A stretch of 64,000 nt of DNA from Enterobacter asburiae (lineage in GTDB: Bacteria > Pseudomonadota > Gammaproteobacteria > Enterobacterales > Enterobacteriaceae), in NCBI RefSeq assembly GCF_007035645.1, contig NZ_AP019632.1, forward strand, positions 4,092,001 to 4,156,000. The letters are read 5' to 3'. The notes below the pieces were generated by a model. The model worked only from the letters and a program-made list of their open reading frames with translations. It had not been told where the DNA came from and did not search any database. The position numbers and the translations under genes were made by a program. Below are positions 8,708 to 16,965 of the stretch, piece after piece. Within the stretch, counting starts at the first letter, position 1. Each line of letters starts with the position of its first letter.

Positions 8708-8734
8708 ATATCGGCAGGCGCGGCGGGTTGTTTA
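8708..8734 (-). promoter_or_regulatory. Sigma-28 (FliA) promoter of the Tsr/Tar-like chemoreceptor
   Basis: Read on the minus strand, TAAA (8734-8731), exactly 15 bp, then GCCGATAT (8715-8708). This matches the flagellar class 3 consensus TAAA-N15-GCCGATAA at all but the last base. It lies 40 bp upstream of the chemoreceptor start. Confidence 0.85.
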
Positions 8735-8863
8735 CTGTTTCTACACCTTTAAAAAGTTTCTAAACCACTTTCCTAAGTCCATTCAGAGAGTTAAATGGGG
8801 TATTTTTTTGTGATCTGTATCTCACTTTTCCCCTTCCCTCTAAAGGGTTATAGCGCTGCTCTA

Positions 8864-8886
8864 AAGATGTATTTAATATGCACCTT
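8864..8886 (+). promoter_or_regulatory. NsrR operator of ytfE
   Basis: AAGATGTATTT, one base, then ATATGCACCTT forms an 11-1-11 imperfect inverted repeat that matches the known NsrR motif. It is centred about 38 bp upstream of the ytfE start, so a bound repressor would block the promoter until nitric oxide damages its iron-sulfur cluster. The repressor gene nsrR is at 25358-25783. Confidence 0.75.
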
Positions 8887-8912
8887 ATATTATTGATGAC
8901 GAGGTAACTGCT

Positions 8913-9575
8913 ATGGCCTTTCGCGACCAACCCCTTGGCGAGCTGGCGCTCTCCATTCCTCGCGCTTCTGCGCTGTTCCGTAAATACGATATGGATTACT
9001 GCTGCGGCGGTAAGCAAACCCTGGCGCGAGCGGCCTCACGCAAGGAGCTGGATGTTGAGGTGATTGAAGCAGAGCTGGCGCTGCTGGCCGGGCAGCCCGT
9101 CGACAAAGACTGGCGAACCGCCCCGCTCGCTGAAATCATCGACCATATCATCGTGCGTTACCATGACCGTCACCGTGAGCAGCTGCCGGAACTGATCCTG
9201 CAGGCGACCAAAGTTGAGCGCGTTCATGCCGACAAACCTTCCGTACCGCGCGGTCTGGCGAAATACCTGACCCTGCTGCATGAAGAGCTTTCCAGCCACA
9301 TGATGAAAGAAGAGCAGATCCTCTTCCCGATGATTAAACAGGGAATGGGAAGCCAGGCGATGGGGCCTATCAGCGTAATGGAAAGCGAGCACGATGATGC
9401 GGGTGAGCTGCTGGAAGTGATCAAACACACCACCCACAACGTCACGCCGCCGCCAGAAGCGTGCACAACGTGGAAAGCGATGTACAACGGCATTAACGAG
9501 ATGATTGACGACCTGATGGAACACATCAGTCTTGAGAACAACGTTCTGTTCCCGCGGGCATTAGCTGGGGAATAA
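8913..9575 (+). CDS. ytfE: YtfE (Ric), di-iron protein for repair of iron-sulfur clusters
   Basis: A 220-residue hemerythrin-like protein. An N-terminal ScdA-type domain with the cysteine pair in DYCCGGK (residues 28-34) precedes a four-helix bundle with metal-binding His and Glu in [26 protein letters not shown] and EHISLENN. It restores clusters damaged by nitric oxide or peroxide and may release NO from nitrosylated iron. An NsrR box lies in its promoter. Length equals the E. coli protein. Confidence 0.95.
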   Translation: MAFRDQPLGELALSIPRASALFRKYDMDYCCGGKQTLARAASRKELDVEVIEAELALLAGQPVDKDWRTAPLAEIIDHIIVRYHDRHREQLPELILQATKVERVHADKPSVPRGLAKYLTLLHEELSSHMMKEEQILFPMIKQGMGSQAMGPISVMESEHDDAGELLEVIKHTTHNVTPPPEACTTWKAMYNGINEMIDDLMEHISLENNVLFPRALAGE

Positions 9576-9597
9576 AAAAGGCCGCTGCGGCCTGATG

Positions 9598-9634
9598 CCC
9601 TCACCCCGGCCCTCTCCCACGGGGAGAGGGTGCA
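9598..9634. repeat. CCTCTCCC/GGGAGAGG palindromic repeat, copy 1
   Basis: CCCTCTCCCACGGGGAGAGG forms a hairpin and is preceded by the shared lead CCCTCACCC. Further copies of the family occur at 11352, 22001, 22832, 45663 and 56421, mostly just after stop codons. Confidence 0.75.
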
Positions 9635-9641
9635 AAAACTA

Positions 9642-9675
9642 AAAACGGCAACCGAAGTTGCCGTTTTGCTTTTAC
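9642..9675. terminator. Bidirectional terminator between ytfE and cycA
   Basis: An 11-bp stem AAAACGGCAAC / GTTGCCGTTTT with loop CGAA at 9642-9667, followed on the plus strand by GCTTTT and preceded by an A-run that serves the minus strand. It sits just beyond the end of convergent cycA. Confidence 0.85.
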
Positions 9676-11081
9676 CTTACGCCTGCCATACGTTTCTTAC
9701 CGATAAACACCCAGCCCAGCCCCAGCGCGATAAACCACAGCGGCGTGACGATGAGTGCCTGACGGGTATCATCTTCCAGCGTCAGCAGAACCAGCACGAA
9801 GACGAAGAACGCCATGCACACCCAGCACATCAGCTTGCCCAGCGGCATCTTGTAGATCGATTTTTCATGCAGGTGCGGGCGCTGCTTGCGGTACACCAGG
9901 TATGAACAGAGGATGATGGTCCAGACGAACATAAAGAGGATCGCAGAGACCGTGGTAATCATGGTGAACGCGCCAATCACGCTTGGGTTCACGTAGAGCA
10001 TCACCACGCCGCCCAGCAGGCACATGCAGGAGAAGGTCAACCCTTTTGCCGGTACCGCGCGCTTCGACAGCTTGGCGAACGCGCTCGGCGCCACGCCTTC
10101 CTGCGCCAGACCAAACAGCATACGGCTGGTGGAGAATACGCCGCTGTTGGCAGACGAGGCAGCAGAGGTCAGCACCACGAAGTTAATCAGGCTCGCGGCA
10201 GCAGGCAGGCCTACCAGCACGAACAGCTCAACGAACGGGCTCTTGGTTGGCACCACGGAGCTCCACGGCGTCACGGACATAATGACGATCAGCGCGAAGA
10301 CGTAGAACATGATGATACGCAGCGGAATAGAGTTAATCGCGCGCGGGAGAGACTTCTCGGGATCTTTGGTCTCCGCTGCCGTCGTGCCCACCAGCTCAAT
10401 GCCCACGAAAGCAAAAACCGCGATCTGGAAGCCGGCAAAGAAGCCGCTAATGCCTTTCGGGAACCAGCCGCCGTCATTCCACAGATGGGTAAACGACGCC
10501 TGAACGCCCGTTGGCGACTGGAAGTGGGTGAGCACCATCACCAGACCCACGACGATAAGCCCGACAATCGCCACGATTTTGATCATCGCGAACCAGAACT
10601 CCATCTCACCGAACATTTTAACGGTGGCGAGGTTCAGGCTCAGCAGCAGAACAATGACCGCCAGCGAGGCGACCCAGTCCGACAGCCCCGGGAACCAGAA
10701 CTGCGCGTAGGCGGTAATCGCCACGACGTCCGCCATACCGGTGACGACCCAGCAGAACCAGTAGGTCCAGCCGGTAAAATAGCCCGCCCACGGCCCGAGC
10801 AGGTCAGAAGCGAAGTCGCTAAAGGATTTGTATTCGAGGTTCGAGAGCAGCAGTTCACCCATTGCACGCATCACGAAGAAGAGCATAAAACCGATGATCA
10901 TATAAACGAATATGATCGACGGCCCGGCGAGACTGATGGTTTTGCCTGACCCCATAAACAGCCCGGTACCGATGGCACCCCCAATCGCAATAAGCTGAAT
11001 ATGACGGTTTGTGAGATTGCGCCGTAGCGACTGTTCAGACGACGCCTCTTCGTCGGCGACGACTTTGACCTGATCTACCAT
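9672..11081 (-). CDS. cycA: CycA, D-serine/D-alanine/glycine:H+ symporter
   Basis: A 469-residue amino-acid permease of the APC superfamily with about twelve membrane segments. The family's first-helix signature IALIAIGGAIGTGLF-like region appears as HIQLIAIGGAIGTGLFMGSG, where the unwound helix binds the amino-acid backbone. It imports glycine, alanine, D-alanine and D-serine, and is the route of D-cycloserine entry. Position between ytfE and fklB is as in E. coli. The leader carries a GcvB-like target (see 11104). Confidence 0.95.
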   Translation of the reverse strand: MVDQVKVVADEEASSEQSLRRNLTNRHIQLIAIGGAIGTGLFMGSGKTISLAGPSIIFVYMIIGFMLFFVMRAMGELLLSNLEYKSFSDFASDLLGPWAGYFTGWTYWFCWVVTGMADVVAITAYAQFWFPGLSDWVASLAVIVLLLSLNLATVKMFGEMEFWFAMIKIVAIVGLIVVGLVMVLTHFQSPTGVQASFTHLWNDGGWFPKGISGFFAGFQIAVFAFVGIELVGTTAAETKDPEKSLPRAINSIPLRIIMFYVFALIVIMSVTPWSSVVPTKSPFVELFVLVGLPAAASLINFVVLTSAASSANSGVFSTSRMLFGLAQEGVAPSAFAKLSKRAVPAKGLTFSCMCLLGGVVMLYVNPSVIGAFTMITTVSAILFMFVWTIILCSYLVYRKQRPHLHEKSIYKMPLGKLMCWVCMAFFVFVLVLLTLEDDTRQALIVTPLWFIALGLGWVFIGKKRMAGVR

Positions 11082-11103
11082 GTGATATTTTCCTGTTTAT
11101 GCC

Positions 11104-11116
11104 TGTCTGTGTTGTT
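11104..11116 (-). promoter_or_regulatory. Candidate GcvB sRNA target in the cycA leader
   Basis: The cycA mRNA reads AACAACACAGACA here, about 23-35 nt before its start codon. GcvB represses many amino-acid transporter mRNAs, including cycA in E. coli, through a G/U-rich seed that pairs with CA-rich leaders. The site is an inference from that rule; gcvB itself is not in this window, but hfq is. Confidence 0.5.
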
Positions 11117-11351
11117 AAGGCTCTTCTGGCCTTTAAATACGTCAAAAGATGACGTTCCCTTGTAAGGGCTAATCGATATTAGGTAAGAATCGGCGGGATG
11201 AATACTATGATTTAGATATTATGTTAATAATATGTTGAAAGTGAGTGTCATATCACTCATACAGCGCGAAACAGCTCACAAAAATACACGCAACAGTTTC
11301 GTTTGCAAGATAAAATGTTGATAGCACCGTAACTATAGGTTTTTACACTAT

Positions 11352-11379
11352 TTTCCTCTCCCCAACCGGGGAGAGGAAA
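11352..11379. terminator. fklB terminator formed by a CCTCTCCC-family palindrome
   Basis: A perfect 12-bp stem, TTTCCTCTCCCC / GGGGAGAGGAAA with loop AACC, 13 bp downstream of the fklB stop. On the minus strand the hairpin is followed by a T-containing tail. It is copy 2 of the dispersed palindrome family. Confidence 0.75.
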
Positions 11380-11392
11380 TAAGAAAATTCGA

Positions 11393-12013
11393 TTACAGAA
11401 TTTCCAGCAGCTCGACTTCAAAGACCAAGGTGCTGAATGGCGGGATGGACGCGCCAGCGCCGCGCTCGCCGTAGGCCAGGTTATGCGGGATAGTCAGTTC
11501 CCATTTGGAACCGACCGGCATCAGGGTCAGAGCTTCGATCCAGCCTGCGATCACGCCGTTGACCGGGAATTCAGCCGGTTCGCCGCGCGCCACGGAGCTG
11601 TCGAACACGGTACCGTCGATCAGTTTACCGGTGTAATGCACGCGAACGTGGTCGGTACGCGCCGGGATTGCGCCGTCGCCCTGATTGATCACGCGGAACT
11701 GCAGACCGGATTCGGTGCTGTTCACGCCTTCACGCTCACGGTTCTCTTCCAGATATTTCACACCTTCGGCTGCCATCTCTTCGAAGCGCGCGCGACGCAC
11801 GGCGTCAGCACGTTCGTGGATTTCACGCAGCGCACGGTGCACAACGTCTACCGGAACGGCAGGCTGTTTGCCTTCCAGCGCGTCAGCGATACCCGCCACC
11901 AGCGCTTCAGGTAACAGACCTTCCAGGCCGGATTCGCTCAGCTGCTGTCCTACCTGCAAGCCGATACCGTAACTTGCCTGCGCTTCGATAGTGTCAAAAG
12001 TCGGGGTGGTCAT
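11393..12013 (-). CDS. fklB: FklB, FKBP-type peptidyl-prolyl cis-trans isomerase (FKBP22)
   Basis: A 206-residue cytoplasmic prolyl isomerase. Residues 1-95 form the helical dimerisation domain and residues about 100-206 the FKBP fold, with [18 protein letters not shown] and [20 protein letters not shown] lining the active site. The frame extends upstream to 12061, but MTTPTFDT at 12013 is preceded by GGAAGG and gives exactly the E. coli length. Neighbours cycA and ytfB match E. coli. Confidence 0.94.
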   Translation of the reverse strand: MTTPTFDTIEAQASYGIGLQVGQQLSESGLEGLLPEALVAGIADALEGKQPAVPVDVVHRALREIHERADAVRRARFEEMAAEGVKYLEENREREGVNSTESGLQFRVINQGDGAIPARTDHVRVHYTGKLIDGTVFDSSVARGEPAEFPVNGVIAGWIEALTLMPVGSKWELTIPHNLAYGERGAGASIPPFSTLVFEVELLEIL

Positions 12014-12246
12014 GGGTTTTCCTTCCATCACATTTAAAGTAGCGGGCAGCATATCAGCCATGCCCTTATGGGTAAAACTTTGTCTGAAGTTAAGGTGACA
12101 AACCGCGACGAAACAGAAACAATAGAGATAACCAGGATTAATCCCGAACTGATGTCACGGATGTCGGGTTTACTACGCCGTTCAGGCAGTTAGCAAACTA
12201 TACTTCGGGGCACAGGATAAAAAATACGCGGAGCAGGAGGAGTGCC

Positions 12247-12891
12247 ATGCCCGGGCGATTTGAACTGAAACCTACCCTGGCGAAAATCTGGCAGGCGCCG
12301 GACAATTTTCGCATCATGGACCCGCTGCCTCCTCTGCATCGCAGAGGGATCATCATTGGCGCGCTGATGGTGATCGTGGGCTTCCTGCTTCCTTCCGGGG
12401 GCGATGATGTCGATACCGCACCCGTCACCCGCAATGCTCAGCTGGATATTCAGTCGCAGACGCGGCCACAGCCTGACGCACAGCCGATGCAGACGCAGCT
12501 TGTGACCCCGTCTAACGATCCGGGTCAGGTCGCGCCGGTTGAGCCAGAACCTATTCAGGATGAACAGCCGCAGGATCAAGCCGCCGCCCCGTCTCAGCCT
12601 CAGACGCAACAGCCTACCGGCATTGAGCAACAGTGGCGTTCCTATCGCGTAGAGCCGGGTAAAACGCTGGCACAGCTGTTCCGCGACCACAACCTGCCGC
12701 CAACCGACGTGTATGCCATGGCGAAGGTGGAAGGTGCGGGTAAACCGCTCAGTAACCTGCAGAATGGACAGATGGTACAGGTTCGCCAGAATGCCAGCGG
12801 GGTGGTGACAGGGTTAACGATTGATACGGGAAGTGGACAACAGGTACTGTTTACCCGCCAGCCAGACGGCAGTTTCATCAGGGCGCGTTAA
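12247..12891 (+). CDS. ytfB: YtfB, OapA-family cell-envelope/division protein
   Basis: A 214-residue bitopic inner-membrane protein: cytoplasmic N terminus to about residue 34, one membrane helix (GIIIGALMVIVGFLLP), a long Pro/Gln-rich periplasmic linker (about 55-125), and a C-terminal LysM-like OapA domain starting near YRVEPGKTLAQLFRDH. In E. coli YtfB is linked to cell division and binds glycan. GGAGGAG lies just before the ATG. It converges on the rpsF operon, with a shared terminator. Confidence 0.9.
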   Translation: MPGRFELKPTLAKIWQAPDNFRIMDPLPPLHRRGIIIGALMVIVGFLLPSGGDDVDTAPVTRNAQLDIQSQTRPQPDAQPMQTQLVTPSNDPGQVAPVEPEPIQDEQPQDQAAAPSQPQTQQPTGIEQQWRSYRVEPGKTLAQLFRDHNLPPTDVYAMAKVEGAGKPLSNLQNGQMVQVRQNASGVVTGLTIDTGSGQQVLFTRQPDGSFIRAR

Positions 12892-12912
12892 GACCCGGAT
12901 CTGTAAAAAGCA

Positions 12913-12937
12913 AAACGCCGGCACAAGGCCGGCGTTT
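12913..12937. terminator. Bidirectional terminator between ytfB and rplI
   Basis: AAACGCCGGC / GCCGGCGTTT with loop ACAAG forms a strong 10-bp hairpin between the convergent ends of ytfB and the ribosomal protein operon. Confidence 0.85.
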
Positions 12938-12958
12938 CAACGTGAGCAGAGTAAAAAA

Positions 12959-13420
<462 letters not shown>

Positions 13421-13449
13421 TTAAAGTCGTATTAATGGACCGTGCCCGA

Positions 13450-13996
<547 letters not shown>

Positions 13997-14002
13997 CAGA
14001 AA

Positions 14003-14416
<414 letters not shown>

Positions 14417-14438
14417 TTATTCAGCCTCCTGTCTGGGT

Positions 14439-14482
14439 CAGCCGAGGCCCGGGGAGGCAAGGAACGTGTTAAAGGTCGGCTG
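14439..14482 (-). promoter_or_regulatory. S6:S18 autoregulatory leader hairpin of rpsF
   Basis: In the transcript, CAGCCGA (14482-14476) pairs with TCGGCTG (14445-14439), closing a stem-loop that contains the C-rich segment CTCCCCGGGCC. The conserved S6:S18-binding mRNA structure upstream of rpsF has such a stem with a CCG-containing bulge resembling the 16S rRNA site. The exact bulge geometry was not modelled. Confidence 0.6.
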
Positions 14483-14497
14483 AAAAATTGACGCGTC

Positions 14498-14526
14498 ATA
14501 ATACTTGCGCGCCCCTGGAAACTCAA
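14498..14526 (-). promoter_or_regulatory. Sigma-70 promoter of rpsF-priB-rpsR-rplI
   Basis: On the minus strand, TTGAGT (14526-14521), 17 bp, TATTAT (14503-14498), followed by a GC-rich start region. This strong promoter lies about 95 bp before the rpsF start, leaving room for the regulatory hairpin. Confidence 0.75.
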
Positions 14527-14739
14527 GCTGATTGCACAAATAATTCGCACAAAGCGCGAAGCGGGTCTAAGTGGGTGATTTAAAATTGGTCACACCCGGA
14601 AGCGTTGTTTTTTTGAACAACTGCATCAGAAATGGTCACGCATCCCCGCCGGATGAGTGATTACACTTTAATCAGAGATCGCCTGAATTAAAGAAGGAGC
14701 ATCCCCCCTCTCGCAGCACGTAGTCGTGGAGCGCATATC

Positions 14740-15015
14740 ATGAAAAAAATCGCATTAGCCATAATGGCGGCGCTTTTGCTCAGTGCAAACGCGATGGCAG
14801 CCATCAAGATAGACAGCCGACAGGCCAGAAACATGGATGATGTGCAAAGCTTGGGCGTAATTTACATCAATCATAATTTCGCCACGGAAAGTGAAGCAGA
14901 TCAGGCATTAAACGAAGAAACCGATGCGCAGGGCGCAACCTATTACCACGTGATGTTAACCCGTGAGCCCGGCAGCAACGGCAACATGCACGCCAGTGCA
15001 GATATTTACCGATAA
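14740..15015 (+). CDS. yjfY: YjfY-like small periplasmic protein, DUF1471/BhsA family
   Basis: A 91-residue secreted protein: signal peptide about residues 1-20 (MKKIALAIMAALLLSANAMA), then a single DUF1471 fold with VQSLGVIYINHNFATESEAD and a C-terminal strand ending NMHASADIYR. Family members (BhsA, McbA, YhcN, BsmA, YjfN) are stress-induced envelope proteins linked to biofilm, metals or acid. Position next to rpsF supports the name YjfY. The precise role is unknown. Confidence 0.82.
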   Translation: MKKIALAIMAALLLSANAMAAIKIDSRQARNMDDVQSLGVIYINHNFATESEADQALNEETDAQGATYYHVMLTREPGSNGNMHASADIYR

Positions 15016-15072
15016 CGCTTTAACGCTAGCACCAGGAAAGCCAACAACGAGAACATAGCCATAGTTGACGTT

Positions 15073-15096
15073 GCCCCCTGCCCGGGGGCTTTTTTT
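15073..15096 (+). terminator. Terminator after the YjfY-like gene
   Basis: GCCCCC (15073-15078), loop TGCCC, GGGGGC (15084-15089), then seven T residues. A textbook intrinsic terminator about 58 bp after the stop codon. Confidence 0.85.
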
Positions 15097-15179
15097 GAAT
15101 GGCTCCGGAATACTCCCGGTAAAAGAGCCCCCAGAGATCCTCCCGAAGCGGGAAGATAAGGGCGTCAAAGTCCCGCGCG

Positions 15180-15902
15180 TTACAGGTGCTGGCGGAAAAA
15201 CGCCACCGTGGCGTCCAGCGCCGTTGGCGTAATGCGGTGGCGGACGCCCGGTTCCCACAGGCAGGTCAGATTAGCGTCCAGCCCTTCATTCATTAACGCC
15301 TGCTGCAGACGGAAGGTTCCCTCGGGCGGGACCACATCATCCGCGTCACCGTGCCACAGCAGCAGCGGACGATCGGCCACGCGCGGCAATGCCCGGGTCA
15401 CTTCCCACTCTGCCAGCGTCGCCGTCATTTCCGCTAAATTCTGAGGGGGGAAAAGGGTCTTCGCCAGCGAAGTAAAGTAGCCTGAGCCCATCAGACAGGC
15501 GACAGACTTCACTTCAGGATGATGCGTCATAATCCCCAGCGCCGTCATACCGCCCATCGATGCCCCGGCTACCGCCAGACGATTGTCGGCCACCAGCCCT
15601 GCCCCATAAAGCGCATCGCGCAGCCCGGCAAACTCGGTCAGACTCCCGTGCAGAATCTGCCAGAACTGACCCAGCCGCGCCTGTTCATTACCCGTAAAGC
15701 GTGCGCCGTGGTCGGGTGCATCTGGCATCACCACGCGAAAACCCGCCTGCGCCAGCGCTACCGCAAAATAACTGTAAACCAGCTTCGATGAGGTAAACCC
15801 GTGATAAAAAACGACAACAGGCAGCGGTTTATCACGTTTACCCGCCGGCATCGCGTGTAAAATTTCATGGTCGCCGAGGTGGCGTATTTCAATTTCAATC
15901 AT
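15180..15902 (-). CDS. yjfP: YjfP, alpha/beta-hydrolase carboxylesterase
   Basis: A 240-residue cytoplasmic esterase. The catalytic triad is visible: S115 in GASMGG, D188 in HGDADDV and H222 in VRHRI; the oxyanion HG motif is FYHGFTSS (residues 32-39). In E. coli YjfP deacetylates sugars carried out of the cell and hydrolyses short acyl esters. In E. coli the ulaRG-ulaABCDEF ascorbate genes lie between yjfP and yjfY; here the two are adjacent. Confidence 0.9.
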   Translation of the reverse strand: MIEIEIRHLGDHEILHAMPAGKRDKPLPVVVFYHGFTSSKLVYSYFAVALAQAGFRVVMPDAPDHGARFTGNEQARLGQFWQILHGSLTEFAGLRDALYGAGLVADNRLAVAGASMGGMTALGIMTHHPEVKSVACLMGSGYFTSLAKTLFPPQNLAEMTATLAEWEVTRALPRVADRPLLLWHGDADDVVPPEGTFRLQQALMNEGLDANLTCLWEPGVRHRITPTALDATVAFFRQHL

Positions 15903-16060
15903 TGTCGACCCTGTGCGAATCTATGATTCATAATGTTGAGAACTGGGTTACGCTTTCGCGTCATTTTCATTCGAAATATACGTCCCAGATAACACTTCGG
16001 GAACATTCCCCCAAAACTAAATTCACAGCCAACTACACTATGGCTATCAGGAAACGAGAT

Positions 16061-16369
16061 ATGGTTATGCGCAGGTTTGCTGCTTTATTGCTGGTGTTTC
16101 TGCTGAGTGGCTGTAGCGCGCTGCAGGGAACACCGCAACCCGCTCCACCGGTCGCCGATCATCCACAGGAGATTCGTCGTAATCAGACGGAAGGATTACA
16201 ACGAATGGGCACCATCTCCGCGCTGGTTCGCGGTTCTCCGGATGACGCAGAATCGGCAATAAAAGCACAGGCCGTCGCCGCCAAAGCAGATTATTACGTC
16301 ATCATTATGATCGACGAAACCATCATAACGGGACAGTGGTATTCACAGGCCATTTTGTACCGTAAATAA
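16061..16369 (+). CDS. bsmA: BsmA (YjfO), biofilm/peroxide-stress lipoprotein, DUF1471 family
   Basis: A small outer-envelope lipoprotein. The lipobox LLSGC places the lipidated Cys near residue 18, and the DUF1471 fold follows with GTISALVRGSPDDAESAIKA and the end QWYSQAILYRK. In-frame starts exist at 15902, 16040, 16061 and 16067; 16061 is chosen because AGGAAACGAG precedes it and it gives a compact signal sequence MVMRRFAALLLVF. BsmA affects biofilm formation and peroxide or acid stress in E. coli. Confidence 0.88.
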   Translation: MVMRRFAALLLVFLLSGCSALQGTPQPAPPVADHPQEIRRNQTEGLQRMGTISALVRGSPDDAESAIKAQAVAAKADYYVIIMIDETIITGQWYSQAILYRK

Positions 16370-16517
16370 TGGTTTTCCTTTGAACGAGATTTACACTGCT
16401 TTGCGTCCATAGACATTTTCCTGTCCACAATAAACTCCAAGCCCGCGTTAATGGAAGGGAGTTTATTAGCGAAGGATTGCCCGGCGGATACCGGATATAT
16501 GTGAAATGGAGCTGACG

Positions 16518-16793
16518 ATGAAACGAACTCTTGCTTTGACCTCACTGTTGCTCTCAGCAGGCCTGCTGAGCACCACCGCGCAGTCAGCAGAATTCGCCAG
16601 TGCTGATTGTGTGACTGGCCTGAATGAAATTGGCCAGATCTCCGTGAATAATATCTCGGGGAGCCCGCAAGACGTTGAACGTGTCGTGGCATTAAAGGCC
16701 GATGAGCAGGGTGCTTCATGGTATCGCATCATCCAGATGCAGGAAGATAACCATATCGACCACTGGCGGGTACAGGCCATTCTCTACGTGTAA
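16518..16793 (+). CDS. yjfN: YjfN, periplasmic DUF1471-family protein (DegP activator)
   Basis: A 91-residue periplasmic protein with signal peptide MKRTLALTSLLLSAGLLSTT and a DUF1471 core (NEIGQISVNNISGSPQDVER ... DHWRVQAILYV). YjfN is reported to activate the protease DegP in E. coli. A frame extension begins at 16506, but ATG 16518 follows GGAG and starts the signal peptide cleanly. It lies 148 bp after bsmA on the same strand and is followed by its own terminator. Confidence 0.88.
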   Translation: MKRTLALTSLLLSAGLLSTTAQSAEFASADCVTGLNEIGQISVNNISGSPQDVERVVALKADEQGASWYRIIQMQEDNHIDHWRVQAILYV

Positions 16794-16806
16794 ACTCCCT
16801 CCTGAT

Positions 16807-16840
16807 AAAAGCCACTTATTTTTAGTGGCTTTTCGTTTTT
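16807..16840 (+). terminator. Terminator after yjfN
   Basis: AAAAGCCACT (16807-16816) pairs with AGTGGCTTTT (16824-16833), then CGTTTTT. It separates yjfN from the sigma-28 chemoreceptor gene. Confidence 0.85.
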
Positions 16841-16907
16841 GCAAATTTTTTATCTTATATAAAACCAATAAAGAACAATTAAATAACATTTTGTTACATT
16901 AAAACAG

Positions 16908-16934
16908 TAAACGTAATCTCCGCTCTGCCGTTGA
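16908..16934 (+). promoter_or_regulatory. Sigma-28 promoter of the Cache-domain chemoreceptor
   Basis: TAAA at 16908-16911, exactly 15 bp, then GCCGTTGA at 16927-16934. This matches TAAA-N15-GCCGATAA in the -35 core, the spacing and GCCG, with a weaker end than the copy at 8708. It lies 32 bp before the gene start. Confidence 0.7.
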
Positions 16935-16965
16935 AGAACCATAACTTTTCAATGATGAGCAATTT

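Larger units (their letters stand above)
11082..11392. other. Gene-free 311 bp between fklB and cycA
   Basis: This stretch holds the cycA leader with a CA-rich GcvB-like pairing site, an AT-rich region that should contain the cycA promoter (TATTATGTTAATAATATG near 11217-11235 contains the palindrome ATATTATGTTAATAATAT-like repeats), and the fklB-side palindrome at 11352. No credible coding frame is seen. Confidence 0.6.

Noticed and set aside
9577..9593. GGCCGCTGCGGCC hairpin after ytfE as a separate regulatory element
   Set aside because: It is a short GC hairpin without a T-run; it is more simply part of the ytfE 3' end next to the better terminator at 9642.
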